Source of the DNA: Marmoricola sp.
GTDB lineage: Bacteria; Actinomycetota; Actinomycetes; Propionibacteriales; Nocardioidaceae
Assembly (NCBI GenBank): GCA_025964775.1
Contig: JAOPYE010000028.1
Span: 24,860-88,859 of the forward strand
Reading direction: 5' to 3'
Length of the DNA: 64,000 nt
Below are positions 24,892-32,066 of this stretch, one piece after another. Numbering within the stretch: the first letter of the stretch is position 1; every line of letters starts with the position of its first letter. The notes beneath the pieces were generated by a model that did no database searches, was not told where the DNA came from, and was given only the letters and a program-made list of their open reading frames with translations. The translations under genes were made by a program, and so were the position numbers.

Positions 24892-26087
24892 GTGCGGACT
24901 GCTGGCTGGGAGCGCAGGGAGCGGGCGACCAGGGCCGCGACCAGTCCGGCGCCCACCGGCAGGAGCAGGGCGATCCGCAGGCTGGTCAGGTCGGCCAGGC
25001 GACCGACCGACGGCGAGGTGAACAGGAAGCCGAGGCGCATCAGCCAGCCGAGCATCGCGATGCCCGTGCCTTGCCGAAGGTGGGGGATGCGCCCGGCGGC
25101 GGCGAACGCAGCCGGCACCAGGGTCGCGGACCCGATCCCGGTGAGGGCGAACCCGAGGAAGGCCAGCGGATATCCCGGTGCAAGCACGACCATCAGTGCG
25201 CCAGCAGCGATGAGCAGTCCGCCGGCGGTGGCCACCTCGGCGCGCCCCCAGCGGTCGGTCATCGGATCGCCCGCCAGGCGCCCGACGAACTGCGCGAGCA
25301 GGACTGCGCTGACTCCGAGTCCGGCGAGAGCGAGGGGGGCGCCGGCGACCTGGTGGAGGTAGAGGGTGGCCCAGTTGTTCGCAATGTCCTCCACCGACGT
25401 CCCGCAGATCGCGAGCGCGACCAGCGGCACCAGCAGCACCCACGCGCGCCGTCGCCCCGGGGGCGGCCCGGACCGCGGGTGGTGCACGTCCCGCGCGTCC
25501 AGGGTGTGCACGACGTCCGCCGGGATAGCGGCCTGGCGACAGCCGGCCAGAGCAACGGCGGCCCACACGGTGCTGGTGATCAGCATCTGCGTCGACGGCG
25601 CGATACCGAGCGCGACAGCTCCGGCGCCGATGGCCCCGCCGGTCGCCGCGCCGGCTGACCAGACCGCGTGGAACGAGTTGATGGTCGACCGTCCGCGCCA
25701 CCTTTCGAGCAGCACGCCTTGCACGTTCTGCGCTGCGTCGACCACGGAGTCCGCTGCCCCGGCCACGACCAGCGCGCCGGCGAACAACCACACGGCGTGA
25801 CTTGCGCCTGCGAGTGCCATCGACGCGGCAAACATGACGGACCCGAGCCCGTTGGTGCGCAGGGTGCCGAGCCGGCGGATCACCAGGCCACCGAACCCGG
25901 CGGCCATCAGGGCACCGGCGGGGAACGCGATCACCACGAGCCCGAACTGGGTGTTGCTCAGCCCGAAGGCGGCCTTGAATTCCGGATAGCGCGGCAGCAG
26001 CGCGCTGAACAGCACCCCGTTGCTGAAGAACATCAGCGAGACGCCGATGCGCGAACGGCGCTGGGAGAGGGCCTGGGCTGGGGGCAC
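24888..26087 (-). CDS. MFS transporter
   Basis: A 399-residue major facilitator protein with twelve predicted helices, starting at about residue 12 (IGVSLMFFSNGVLFSALL). The conserved cytoplasmic loop between helices 2 and 3 is present in altered form (GLVIRRLGTLRTNGLG). The GTG at 26087 lacks a clear ribosome binding site, consistent with leaderless translation. The gene is divergent from a DeoR-type regulator, and the operator between them most likely controls it. It overlaps the HAD gene. DeoR-family linkage suggests a sugar or sugar phosphate derivative as cargo, which is inference only. Confidence 0.85.
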   Translation of the reverse strand: MPPAQALSQRRSRIGVSLMFFSNGVLFSALLPRYPEFKAAFGLSNTQFGLVVIAFPAGALMAAGFGGLVIRRLGTLRTNGLGSVMFAASMALAGASHAVWLFAGALVVAGAADSVVDAAQNVQGVLLERWRGRSTINSFHAVWSAGAATGGAIGAGAVALGIAPSTQMLITSTVWAAVALAGCRQAAIPADVVHTLDARDVHHPRSGPPPGRRRAWVLLVPLVALAICGTSVEDIANNWATLYLHQVAGAPLALAGLGVSAVLLAQFVGRLAGDPMTDRWGRAEVATAGGLLIAAGALMVVLAPGYPLAFLGFALTGIGSATLVPAAFAAAGRIPHLRQGTGIAMLGWLMRLGFLFTSPSVGRLADLTSLRIALLLPVGAGLVAALVARSLRSQPAVRT

Positions 26088-26106
26088 GTGGGGAACGTAG
26101 GTGGTT

Positions 26107-26131
26107 AACTGATCATGTGCAACGATCAGTT
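26107..26131. promoter_or_regulatory. Operator AACTGATC-n9-GATCAGTT
   Basis: A perfect 8-bp inverted repeat with a 9-nt spacer covers the GTG start of the DeoR gene (26117) and lies 20 nt upstream of the divergent MFS start. It is the obvious binding site for the encoded regulator, controlling itself and the MFS-HAD operon. Confidence 0.75.
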
Positions 26132-26914
26132 CGGCAGAAAACGATCATCAGTGCGGTCAGCACTGGCGGAACTGTGTCCGTCGATGCCCTGGGCACGCTG
26201 ACCGGTGCGTCGCCCATCACGATCAGGCGCGACCTCGCCGAGCTCGCGGAGCACGGGTTGGTCAGACGCGTTCGGGGAGGAGTGACCCGCGCAGAGATGC
26301 GCGGAACGTCGTTGCCGTTCTCGGTGCGGTTCGAATCCGATCGTGGGCGCAAGGACGCGCTCGCGGCGGTGGCGGCGGACCTGGTGGCCGATGGTGAGTC
26401 GCTCATCCTCGACAGCGGAACGACGTGCTACGCGGTGGCTCGTAGGTTGGCGGGCAGGCCGATCACCGCTCTCGCGCTGTCCCTGCATGCCGCCGCAGCT
26501 CTGGCGACCCGACCCGGCGCCCAGGTCGTCGTACCCGGCGGCCCGGTCGAGAACGACGCGCTCGCCTTCACCAGTCACGCCGCCGTCGCGGCCGTGCACG
26601 AGATGAACGCCGATATCGCCATCATCGGCGCCTGCTCGGCGCTGCCGGGGCACGGACTCGCCTCGACCGACTACGAGGACGCCCAGGTCAAGCGCGCCTG
26701 CCTTGCCGCGGCCTCGCGTCGAGTCCTCGTCACGACTGCCGACAAGCTGACCCGAACGTCGACGTTCCGGTTCGGCACGCCGGCCGAGCTCACCGACCTC
26801 GTCACGACCACGGATGCTCCGGAGGACCTTCTCGTCTCGTTCCGGGTCGAGGGTGTCGAGGTCCACCTGGTCGAGCAGCCGGTCGAAAACCCGTTTACCC
26901 GGCCGATGCCGTAG
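26117..26914 (+). CDS. DeoR-family transcriptional regulator
   Basis: A 265-residue repressor. The N-terminal helix-turn-helix (about residues 5-58; [35 protein letters not shown]) is the DeoR type. The C-terminal DeoRC sensor domain of ISOCOT fold shows [15 protein letters not shown] near residue 95 and [12 protein letters not shown] further on; members bind sugar phosphates. The GTG at 26117 is the only start that keeps the whole DNA-binding domain, and a perfect inverted repeat covers it, so initiation is probably leaderless and autorepressed. The divergent MFS-HAD pair is the expected target. Confidence 0.88.
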   Translation: MQRSVRQKTIISAVSTGGTVSVDALGTLTGASPITIRRDLAELAEHGLVRRVRGGVTRAEMRGTSLPFSVRFESDRGRKDALAAVAADLVADGESLILDSGTTCYAVARRLAGRPITALALSLHAAAALATRPGAQVVVPGGPVENDALAFTSHAAVAAVHEMNADIAIIGACSALPGHGLASTDYEDAQVKRACLAAASRRVLVTTADKLTRTSTFRFGTPAELTDLVTTTDAPEDLLVSFRVEGVEVHLVEQPVENPFTRPMP

Positions 26915-27077
26915 CGTGTGTCCTGTTGAAGGGATGGCCTCCAAGCCGTCCTGGCCGCGCAAGACGTCGCGGCTTGGATCTCGTACTCCTGGTTTCGGTT
27001 CGCTGGACATCAGTACAGGTGGATGTCTTCAGCGGCTCGGGGGCACAACGCCCCCGGCACGAACAAGGGAAAAGATC
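26912..27077 (+). promoter_or_regulatory. Long structured leader of the cold-shock gene
   Basis: A possible -10 hexamer TAGCGT at 26912-26917 would give a leader of about 150 nt. It contains CCAAGCCG (26941-26948) pairing with 26970-26977, and a very stable CGGGGGC/GCCCCCG stem (27038-27044 with 27050-27056, loop ACAAC) just before the AAGGGA ribosome binding site. Such leaders are typical of temperature-regulated csp genes. Confidence 0.5.
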
Positions 27078-27281
27078 ATGGCTCAAGGCACCGTCAAGTG
27101 GTTCAACGCCGAAAAGGGTTTCGGATTCATCGCCCAGGATGGCGGCGGCGAGGACGTCTTCGTCCACTTCTCCGCGATCCAGACCAGCGGCTACAAGTCG
27201 CTCGATGAGAACCAGAAGGTCGAGTTCGACCTCGCCGCCGGCCCCAAGGGCCCGCAGGCCGAGAACGTTCGCGTCTCCTGA
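27078..27281 (+). CDS. CspA-family cold-shock protein
   Basis: A 67-residue single cold-shock domain, the normal family length. RNP1 is [10 protein letters not shown] and RNP2 DVFVHFSAI, with W9 and F10 in [10 protein letters not shown], so single-stranded RNA and DNA binding is expected; it acts as an RNA chaperone. AAGGGA about 9 nt before the ATG at 27078 is the ribosome binding site. A long leader with hairpins precedes it, and a perfect 17-bp terminator hairpin follows it within 10 nt, so it is monocistronic. Confidence 0.95.
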   Translation: MAQGTVKWFNAEKGFGFIAQDGGGEDVFVHFSAIQTSGYKSLDENQKVEFDLAAGPKGPQAENVRVS

Positions 27282-27287
27282 TTTCAC

Positions 27288-28101
27288 TCACAACGAGCCC
27301 CGACCGCGTGAGCGGTCGGGGCTCGTTGTGCGTGGTGCCGTCGTCCAGCTCGCGAGCAGGTCGAGCGCCTGCTGCGACTCAGACCCGGGCTCGGCGGTGT
27401 AGGTCAGCAGGCCCAGTCCCGGGTCGCCGGGCAAGGGAAGGAACTCGAACGGCAGGTCGAGCTTGCCGACCGTCGGGTGGCGATGGATCTTGCGGCCGGT
27501 GATGTGCAGTCGCACGTTGTGGTCGGCCCAGCGGACGCGGAACTCCTCGCTGCGGGTAGAGAGCTCGCCGATGAGGTCTGTCAGGTCACGGTCGTAGGGA
27601 TTGCGGCCGGCTTCGGTGCGTAGGCCCGCGACCGTGTCGGTCGCCAGCTTGTCCCAGTCGGGGAAGAACTCGCTCGCACGGGGGTTGAGGAATGTGAAAC
27701 GTGCGGTATTCGGCGGGTCTGTCAGCTCCTCGTAGATCGGCGAGTACAGGGCGCGGCCGAGCTCGTTGGCGGCCAGGAGGTCGCGACGGCCGTTCAGGAC
27801 GAACGCCGGGACACCGATCATCGAGTCCATGATCCGTTGGACGGTCGGTCTCACTCGCTGGATATTCGTCCGCCGTCGCGGTGCCCGGTTGCTACTGGCA
27901 ACCCGGAGAAGATCGGAGAGGTGGCTCCGTTCGGCGTCGTCGAGCTGGAGGGCGTGGCACGATTCCGTCGACCACGCCCTCGGAGATGCCTGTCGCATCC
28001 CCGCGCTCGAGCCGGACGTAGTACTCGGCGGAGATGCCGGCCAGAATCGCGACCTCTTCGCGACGATCAACAACCTCACGCCGGCGGCGGGCGAGCGCCA
28101 C
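27288..28101 (-). pseudogene. MmyB-type helix-turn-helix regulator, frameshifted and N-terminally degraded
   Basis: The larger part (about 27288-27960) encodes the C-terminal ligand-binding domain of MmyB-like XRE regulators (ALQLDDAERSHLSDLLRVA, PNTARFTFLNP, DHNVRLHITGRKIHRHP). The helix-turn-helix part (RREEVAILAGISAEYYVRLE) is in another frame, from 28101 to about 27960. The two join if one base is removed near 27955-27965, between the SEGVVDGI and ALQLDD segments. Upstream of the helix-turn-helix, the expected 30-odd residues of the family cannot be found in frame. A single sequencing error could explain the shift but not the missing N-terminus, so the gene is probably dead. Confidence 0.75.
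27291..27328. terminator. Perfect 17-bp terminator hairpin
   Basis: Bases 27291-27307 pair without mismatch with 27312-27328 around the loop GTGA. It ends the cold-shock transcript and lies inside the 3' end of the opposing frameshifted regulator gene. Confidence 0.88.
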
Positions 28102-28165
28102 GACGAAGCGAACACGGCCTCAGTCGATCGTTGACCTTGAAACGACGCGTTTGCAGTGTCCCCGA

Positions 28166-28223
28166 ACATGCACACAGGGCGCCGATCGGCCTGAATCAGT
28201 CGATCGGCGCCCGTTGTGCATGT
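28166..28223 (-). terminator. Long two-part hairpin after msrA
   Basis: ACATGCACA (28166-28174) pairs perfectly with 28215-28223, and inside it GGGCGCCGATCG (28177-28188) pairs with 28201-28212, separated by a 2x2 internal loop; the terminal loop is 12 nt. It sits 9 nt beyond the msrA stop and is its probable terminator. Confidence 0.75.
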
Positions 28224-28231
28224 CGGTGAGG

Positions 28232-28876
28232 TCAGCCCCGCGGAACTGGTACCCCCGTTGCCGAGTGGCAGCGGTATCCGTTGGGGTTCTTGAGCAGGTA
28301 CTGCTGGTGGTAGTCCTCGGCGTAGTAGTACGTCGGGGCCGGCTTGATCTCGGTGGTGATCGGGTCGTACCCGCGCTTGGTCAGCTCGGGCTGGTAGCGA
28401 TCGGTGACCTCGCGGGCGATCCGGGCCTGCTCGTCGGAGGTGGTGTAGATCGCGGAGCGGTACTGGGTGCCGACGTCGTTTCCCTGGCGCATGCCCTGGG
28501 TCGGGTCGTGCACCTCGTAGAACGCGGCGACGAGGTCGGCGTACGAGACCTTCTCGGGGTCGAACACGACCCGGACCGCCTCGGTGTGACCGGTACGGCC
28601 CGAGCAGACCTCTTCGTAGGTCGGGTTCGGCGTCGTGCCACCGGCGTACCCGACCGAGGTCGACCACACCCCCGGGATCTGCCAGAAGATCTCCTCGGCA
28701 CCCCAGAAGCAGCCCAGCCCGAAGAGTGCCACGTCATAGCCTTCGGGGAACTCGTCGGTCACCAGCGGAGCATCCAGCGCACGGTGTCGTTCGGCGAGCC
28801 GGAATCCCGCCTCGGCACGGCCCGTGAGCGCGTTCTCCGCGCCGACGATCTGGGTCTTGAACTTGTTGAACAACAT
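28232..28876 (-). CDS. msrA: Peptide-methionine (S)-S-oxide reductase
   Basis: A 214-residue MsrA, which repairs S-epimer methionine sulfoxide in proteins. The catalytic motif is GCFWGAEE with the nucleophilic Cys about residue 54. The conserved block [21 protein letters not shown] and the C-terminal cysteine (YRCHSATG) that can serve as the recycling residue are present. The ATG at 28876 has GAGGAG upstream and is preferred to an extension at 28900. The N-terminal 45 residues before the catalytic motif are the usual actinobacterial extension. The gene is monocistronic, followed by a strong hairpin. Confidence 0.94.
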   Translation of the reverse strand: MLFNKFKTQIVGAENALTGRAEAGFRLAERHRALDAPLVTDEFPEGYDVALFGLGCFWGAEEIFWQIPGVWSTSVGYAGGTTPNPTYEEVCSGRTGHTEAVRVVFDPEKVSYADLVAAFYEVHDPTQGMRQGNDVGTQYRSAIYTTSDEQARIAREVTDRYQPELTKRGYDPITTEIKPAPTYYYAEDYHQQYLLKNPNGYRCHSATGVPVPRG

Positions 28877-28949
28877 CGGGACTCCTCGCCTCGGGTGCAC
28901 TCTTCACAACGCACGGGGTGTCGACACTGTTCCCGTTCCGGTGACGGAC

Positions 28950-29882
28950 TCAGCCGTGGTGCAGCGCGCAGTAGCTGTCGCGCGCGGTCGGGTCGCTCGA
29001 GGAGAAGAACTGCCGGATCATCGCTCCCTGACCCGCCGCATAGTCGGAGATCTCCTGCTCGACCAGCGGACGCAGCAGCGGCGGTGCGTTGACCAGCGCT
29101 TCGGCGTTGCGCCACACGACCTCGCGCCAGCCGCGCATGATCGCGCCGACCAGGACTTCGTCGACCGGACCGATGTTGATCTCGTTGAACGTCGGGTCGA
29201 AGCGGGCGGTCTCCTCGTCGAACACCGGGTGATACAGCGAGTCGAGGCGGTCGTTGTAGGCGTTGTGGTCCGGCTTGTGCGACGTGCCGTCGGCCGCGGT
29301 CAGGCCGACCTGCGCCAGCACGTACGGGAAGTCGTTGTTGATGTGCGCGTTCATGCTCATCAGGAAGTCGCCCAGCCCGGTCATCGTCCGGTCCCGGGTC
29401 GCCTGGAGCGCGAGCTGCCAGGCAGGGGCTACCGGCTTGCCGGCGTTCCACGCGTCCATCGTGTCGAAGTACTTGTGCGCGAACACGGCGTCGATGCGGG
29501 TCAGCCACGCCCGGTCGGCGAAGTACCCGTTGTCGGCCGCCGCCTTCACGTTCTCGGTCACCCGCAGGTAGGCCAGCGAGAAGATCGCGTCGTGGCTGCA
29601 GGAGGCGGCCAGTGGTGCGAGCCGGGCCTTCATCTCGGCAATCACGTCGACGATGCACTGCGGGCTGCCGCTCTGGCAGATCGCGCCGGTGTAGGGCTTG
29701 TACGGCGTCGGGAACGGCGCGAACAGGGCGACCACCGGGTCGAGGATCGCAGGCTGGATCAAGGCGTCCAGCGGAGCCAGCGGGTCGACCGCATCAGCGC
29801 GTGCCGGAGCTGCGACGGATCCGGTGGCAAGGACGACGGCCAGGCCGACGATGCCGGCTTTCAGTGAGCGGCGCAGGGGCAT
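28950..29882 (-). CDS. Secreted DUF5995 family protein
   Basis: A 310-residue exported protein with a clear Sec signal peptide (residues 1-30, GIVGLAVVLATGSVAAPARADA, cleavage probably after ARA). The mature part is helical and carries family motifs such as MNAHINNDFPYVL and EINIGPVD; four cysteines (residues about 69, 76, 94 and near the C-terminus) may form disulfides. The repeated His and Asp residues (HINND, HKPDHNAYND) might bind metal, but the function of DUF5995 is not established. It is divergent from the toxin-antitoxin operon, 62 nt away. Confidence 0.8.
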   Translation of the reverse strand: MPLRRSLKAGIVGLAVVLATGSVAAPARADAVDPLAPLDALIQPAILDPVVALFAPFPTPYKPYTGAICQSGSPQCIVDVIAEMKARLAPLAASCSHDAIFSLAYLRVTENVKAAADNGYFADRAWLTRIDAVFAHKYFDTMDAWNAGKPVAPAWQLALQATRDRTMTGLGDFLMSMNAHINNDFPYVLAQVGLTAADGTSHKPDHNAYNDRLDSLYHPVFDEETARFDPTFNEINIGPVDEVLVGAIMRGWREVVWRNAEALVNAPPLLRPLVEQEISDYAAGQGAMIRQFFSSSDPTARDSYCALHHG

Positions 29883-29918
29883 GTGGTGACCAACGAAGGC
29901 CTGTGGATTCAGATACGT

Positions 29919-29936
29919 GGTGTCACCAGTGATACC
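29919..29936 (+). promoter_or_regulatory. Candidate operator/promoter of the toxin-antitoxin pair
   Basis: GGTGTCAC-CA-GTGATACC is an inverted repeat with one mismatch, ending 8 nt before the antitoxin ATG. The GATACCT portion may double as a -10 box for a leaderless transcript. Autoregulation at such a site is the rule for ribbon-helix-helix antitoxins. Confidence 0.45.
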
Positions 29937-29944
29937 TTAGTGTC

Positions 29945-30148
29945 ATGGCCATGACCCTGCGACTGACTGACGAGGAGACTGCCGCTCTCCGTGCTCGCGC
30001 GGAGACGGAGGGCCGGTCGATGCAAGAGGTGGCTCGGGAGGCCGTGCGCGAATACGTACGGATGACCGATCGCGCTGAGTTGCTCAAGCGGGTCCTCGAC
30101 AGTGAACTGCCACGTTATGCAGACGCCATCCAGCGCCTCGGGCAATGA
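29945..30148 (+). CDS. Antitoxin with a ribbon-helix-helix fold
   Basis: A 67-residue antitoxin. The N-terminal strand TLRLTDEETAALRARAETEG with the following helix (SMQEVAREAVREYVRM) is a ribbon-helix-helix DNA-binding unit, and the C-terminal third (ELLKRVLDSELPRYADAIQRL) is the part expected to bind and neutralise the toxin. The start ATG at 29945 is not preceded by a good ribosome binding site, consistent with a leaderless message. Its stop overlaps the toxin start (ATGA), the usual arrangement that keeps antitoxin in excess. Confidence 0.83.
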   Translation: MAMTLRLTDEETAALRARAETEGRSMQEVAREAVREYVRMTDRAELLKRVLDSELPRYADAIQRLGQ

Positions 30149-30534
30149 CGCCCGTCAACTACCTGAGTCTCCCTGAGTTGCTCTTCGCCGCCGAGCGGAC
30201 GCTGGACGCGGTCGAGATCAGGGACGTCGGCCTTCTCGAGTCCGCGCTGGCGCGACCGCAGGCGACAGCTTTCGGGGCCGATGCGTATCCGACTCTCTCG
30301 GAGAAGGCCGGCGCACTAGTCCACTCCCTGGCGAACAACCACGCCCTCGTGGATGGCAACAAGCGACTTGCCCTGGTGGGTCTGATCGCTTTCCTCGGTG
30401 TGAATGGGCTGCGGTTGACGCTCAGCAATGACAGCGCCTTCGACCTGATCATGGGTATCGCAGACGGTGAGCTGGACGATGTCGGCAGCATCGCCGCGAT
30501 CGTCACGGCCTCGGTCGAGCCGCATCGGTTCTGA
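30145..30534 (+). CDS. doc: Doc-type Fic-domain toxin
   Basis: A 129-residue toxin of the death-on-curing family. The motif HALVDGNKR at residues 66-74 is the Doc variant of the Fic motif: Lys replaces the second Gly of HPFxxGNGR, and Doc proteins with that change phosphorylate EF-Tu rather than AMPylating targets. The N-terminal segment YLSLPELLFAAERTL and the middle part FGADAYPTLSEKAGALVHSL are also typical. The length is normal and no truncation is seen, so the module looks intact. It is translationally coupled to its antitoxin; the metB promoter follows directly. Confidence 0.88.
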   Translation: MTPVNYLSLPELLFAAERTLDAVEIRDVGLLESALARPQATAFGADAYPTLSEKAGALVHSLANNHALVDGNKRLALVGLIAFLGVNGLRLTLSNDSAFDLIMGIADGELDDVGSIAAIVTASVEPHRF

Positions 30535-30539
30535 CCAAC

Positions 30540-30545
30540 TAGGCT
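30540..30545 (+). promoter_or_regulatory. -10 box of a leaderless metB promoter
   Basis: TAGGCT is followed by exactly 6 nt and then the GTG start of metB at 30552, the spacing expected when transcription starts at the first base of the start codon. There is no ribosome binding site. Confidence 0.6.
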
Positions 30546-30551
30546 CCCAGC

Positions 30552-31715
30552 GTGACCCAAGAACACCGAGGCAAGTCCGGGTTCGAGACGCGTGCGATCC
30601 ACGCCGGCTACGACCCCGACCCGACGACCGGCGCGGTGATCCCGCCCATCTACGCGACCAGCACCTACAAGCAGGACGGGGTCGGCGGGCTGCGTGGCGG
30701 CTACGAGTACAGCCGCTCCGGCAACCCGACGCGGACAGCGCTGGAAGGCGCGCTCGCCGCGCTCGAGGAAGGCGATCGCGCCTTCGCCTTCGCCTCCGGC
30801 CTGGCCGCCGAGGACACCGTCCTCCGGTCGCTGACCAAGCCCGGTGACCACCTGGTCATCCCCGATGATGCGTACGGCGGCACCTTCCGCCTGATCGACA
30901 AGGTCGGCGGCCCGTGGGGTCTTCAGCACAGCCCGGCCGCTGTGTCCGACGTCGACGCGGTCCGGGCTGCGATCCGTCCCGGCCAGACCAGGCTGGTGTG
31001 GGTCGAGACGCCCACGAATCCGTTGCTGAACATCGGCGACATCGAGGCCCTGGCCGCCGTCGCGCACGAGGCCGGCGCGTTGCTCGTGGTCGACAACACC
31101 TTTGCCTCGCCGTACCTGCAGCAGCCGCTGACGCTCGGTGCCGACGTGGTCGTGCACTCGACGACCAAGTACTGCGGCGGGCACTCGGACGTCGTCGGCG
31201 GAGCGGTCGTCGTACGCGGCCTGGAGACCGCCGAGCGCGTCGGCTTCCACCAGAACGCGATGGGCGCCGTCCCCGGTCCGTTCGACTGCTTCCTGACCCA
31301 CCGCGGGCTCAAGACCCTCGCAGTGCGGATGGACAGGCACTGCGACAACGCCGAGAAGGTCGTCGAGTTCCTGGTGAGCCACCCCCAGGTCGCCGGGGTC
31401 ATCTATCCCGGCCTGGAGTCCCACCCCGGTCATGCGGTGGCCAGCCGGCAGATGAAGCGGTACGGCGGCATCGTCTCGTTCCGGGTCACCGGTGGCGAGG
31501 AGCATGCGCTCGAGGTCTGCGCGAGGGCCGAGGTCTTCACGCTGGGTGAGTCCCTCGGTGGCGTCGAGTCGCTCATCGAGCACCCGGGCAGGATGACGCA
31601 CGCCAGCGTGGCCGGCACCGAGCTGGAAGTCCCCCCCGACCTGGTCCGGCTCAGCGTCGGCATCGAGTCCGCCGACGACCTGATCGCCGACCTCGAGCGT
31701 GCCCTGGAGCCCTGA
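30552..31715 (+). CDS. metB: Cystathionine gamma-synthase
   Basis: A 387-residue PLP enzyme of the Cys/Met metabolism family, joining cysteine to an activated homoserine ester (O-succinyl or O-acetyl) in methionine synthesis. The PLP lysine is K206 in STTKYCGGHSD; substrate-binding landmarks are YSRSGNPTR near residue 53, FASGLAAEDT, and SLGGVESLIEHP near the C-terminus. Cystathionine gamma-lyases are very similar, so direction cannot be fixed from sequence. The GTG at 30552 follows a leaderless -10 box. Its stop overlaps the next start (TGATG), which begins the operon running to ilvA. Confidence 0.9.
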   Translation: MTQEHRGKSGFETRAIHAGYDPDPTTGAVIPPIYATSTYKQDGVGGLRGGYEYSRSGNPTRTALEGALAALEEGDRAFAFASGLAAEDTVLRSLTKPGDHLVIPDDAYGGTFRLIDKVGGPWGLQHSPAAVSDVDAVRAAIRPGQTRLVWVETPTNPLLNIGDIEALAAVAHEAGALLVVDNTFASPYLQQPLTLGADVVVHSTTKYCGGHSDVVGGAVVVRGLETAERVGFHQNAMGAVPGPFDCFLTHRGLKTLAVRMDRHCDNAEKVVEFLVSHPQVAGVIYPGLESHPGHAVASRQMKRYGGIVSFRVTGGEEHALEVCARAEVFTLGESLGGVESLIEHPGRMTHASVAGTELEVPPDLVRLSVGIESADDLIADLERALEP

Positions 31716-32065
31716 TGTCCCAGATGCCGACGGAGCACGAGGAAACCGAGCCGGACGTCCGTTTCAGCCTGGCCAACGAGCGCACGCTGCTGGCCTACCA
31801 GCGGACCGCCATCGGCCTCATCGGCGCGTCCGTCGCGGTGGCGCACTTCCTCGACGACGGGGCCCTCGCGATCACCCTTGCCTCGGTACTCCTGCTCAGC
31901 GGGGCGGTCGCAGCCGTCGGTGGCTACCGCCGCTACCAGGCTGCCGACCGCGCGATCCGTGCCGGTCGACCACTGCCGACCGGCACGACTGCCCTGATCC
32001 TCTCGGTCGGCCTGATCATCTGCGTGCTGGTCGCCGGCGTCTACGTGATCACCGCGGCCACCTGA
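31715..32065 (+). CDS. DUF202/YidH-type small membrane protein
   Basis: A 116-residue protein with a cytosolic N-terminus carrying the DUF202 signature (RFSLANERTLLAYQRTAIGL, residues about 16-35) and three predicted membrane helices (to about 47, 53-70 and 92-113). The family's function is unknown. It starts at ATG 31715 sharing one base with the metB stop, and the next gene begins 1 nt after its own stop. Confidence 0.82.
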   Translation: MSQMPTEHEETEPDVRFSLANERTLLAYQRTAIGLIGASVAVAHFLDDGALAITLASVLLLSGAVAAVGGYRRYQAADRAIRAGRPLPTGTTALILSVGLIICVLVAGVYVITAAT

Positions 32066-32066
32066 C

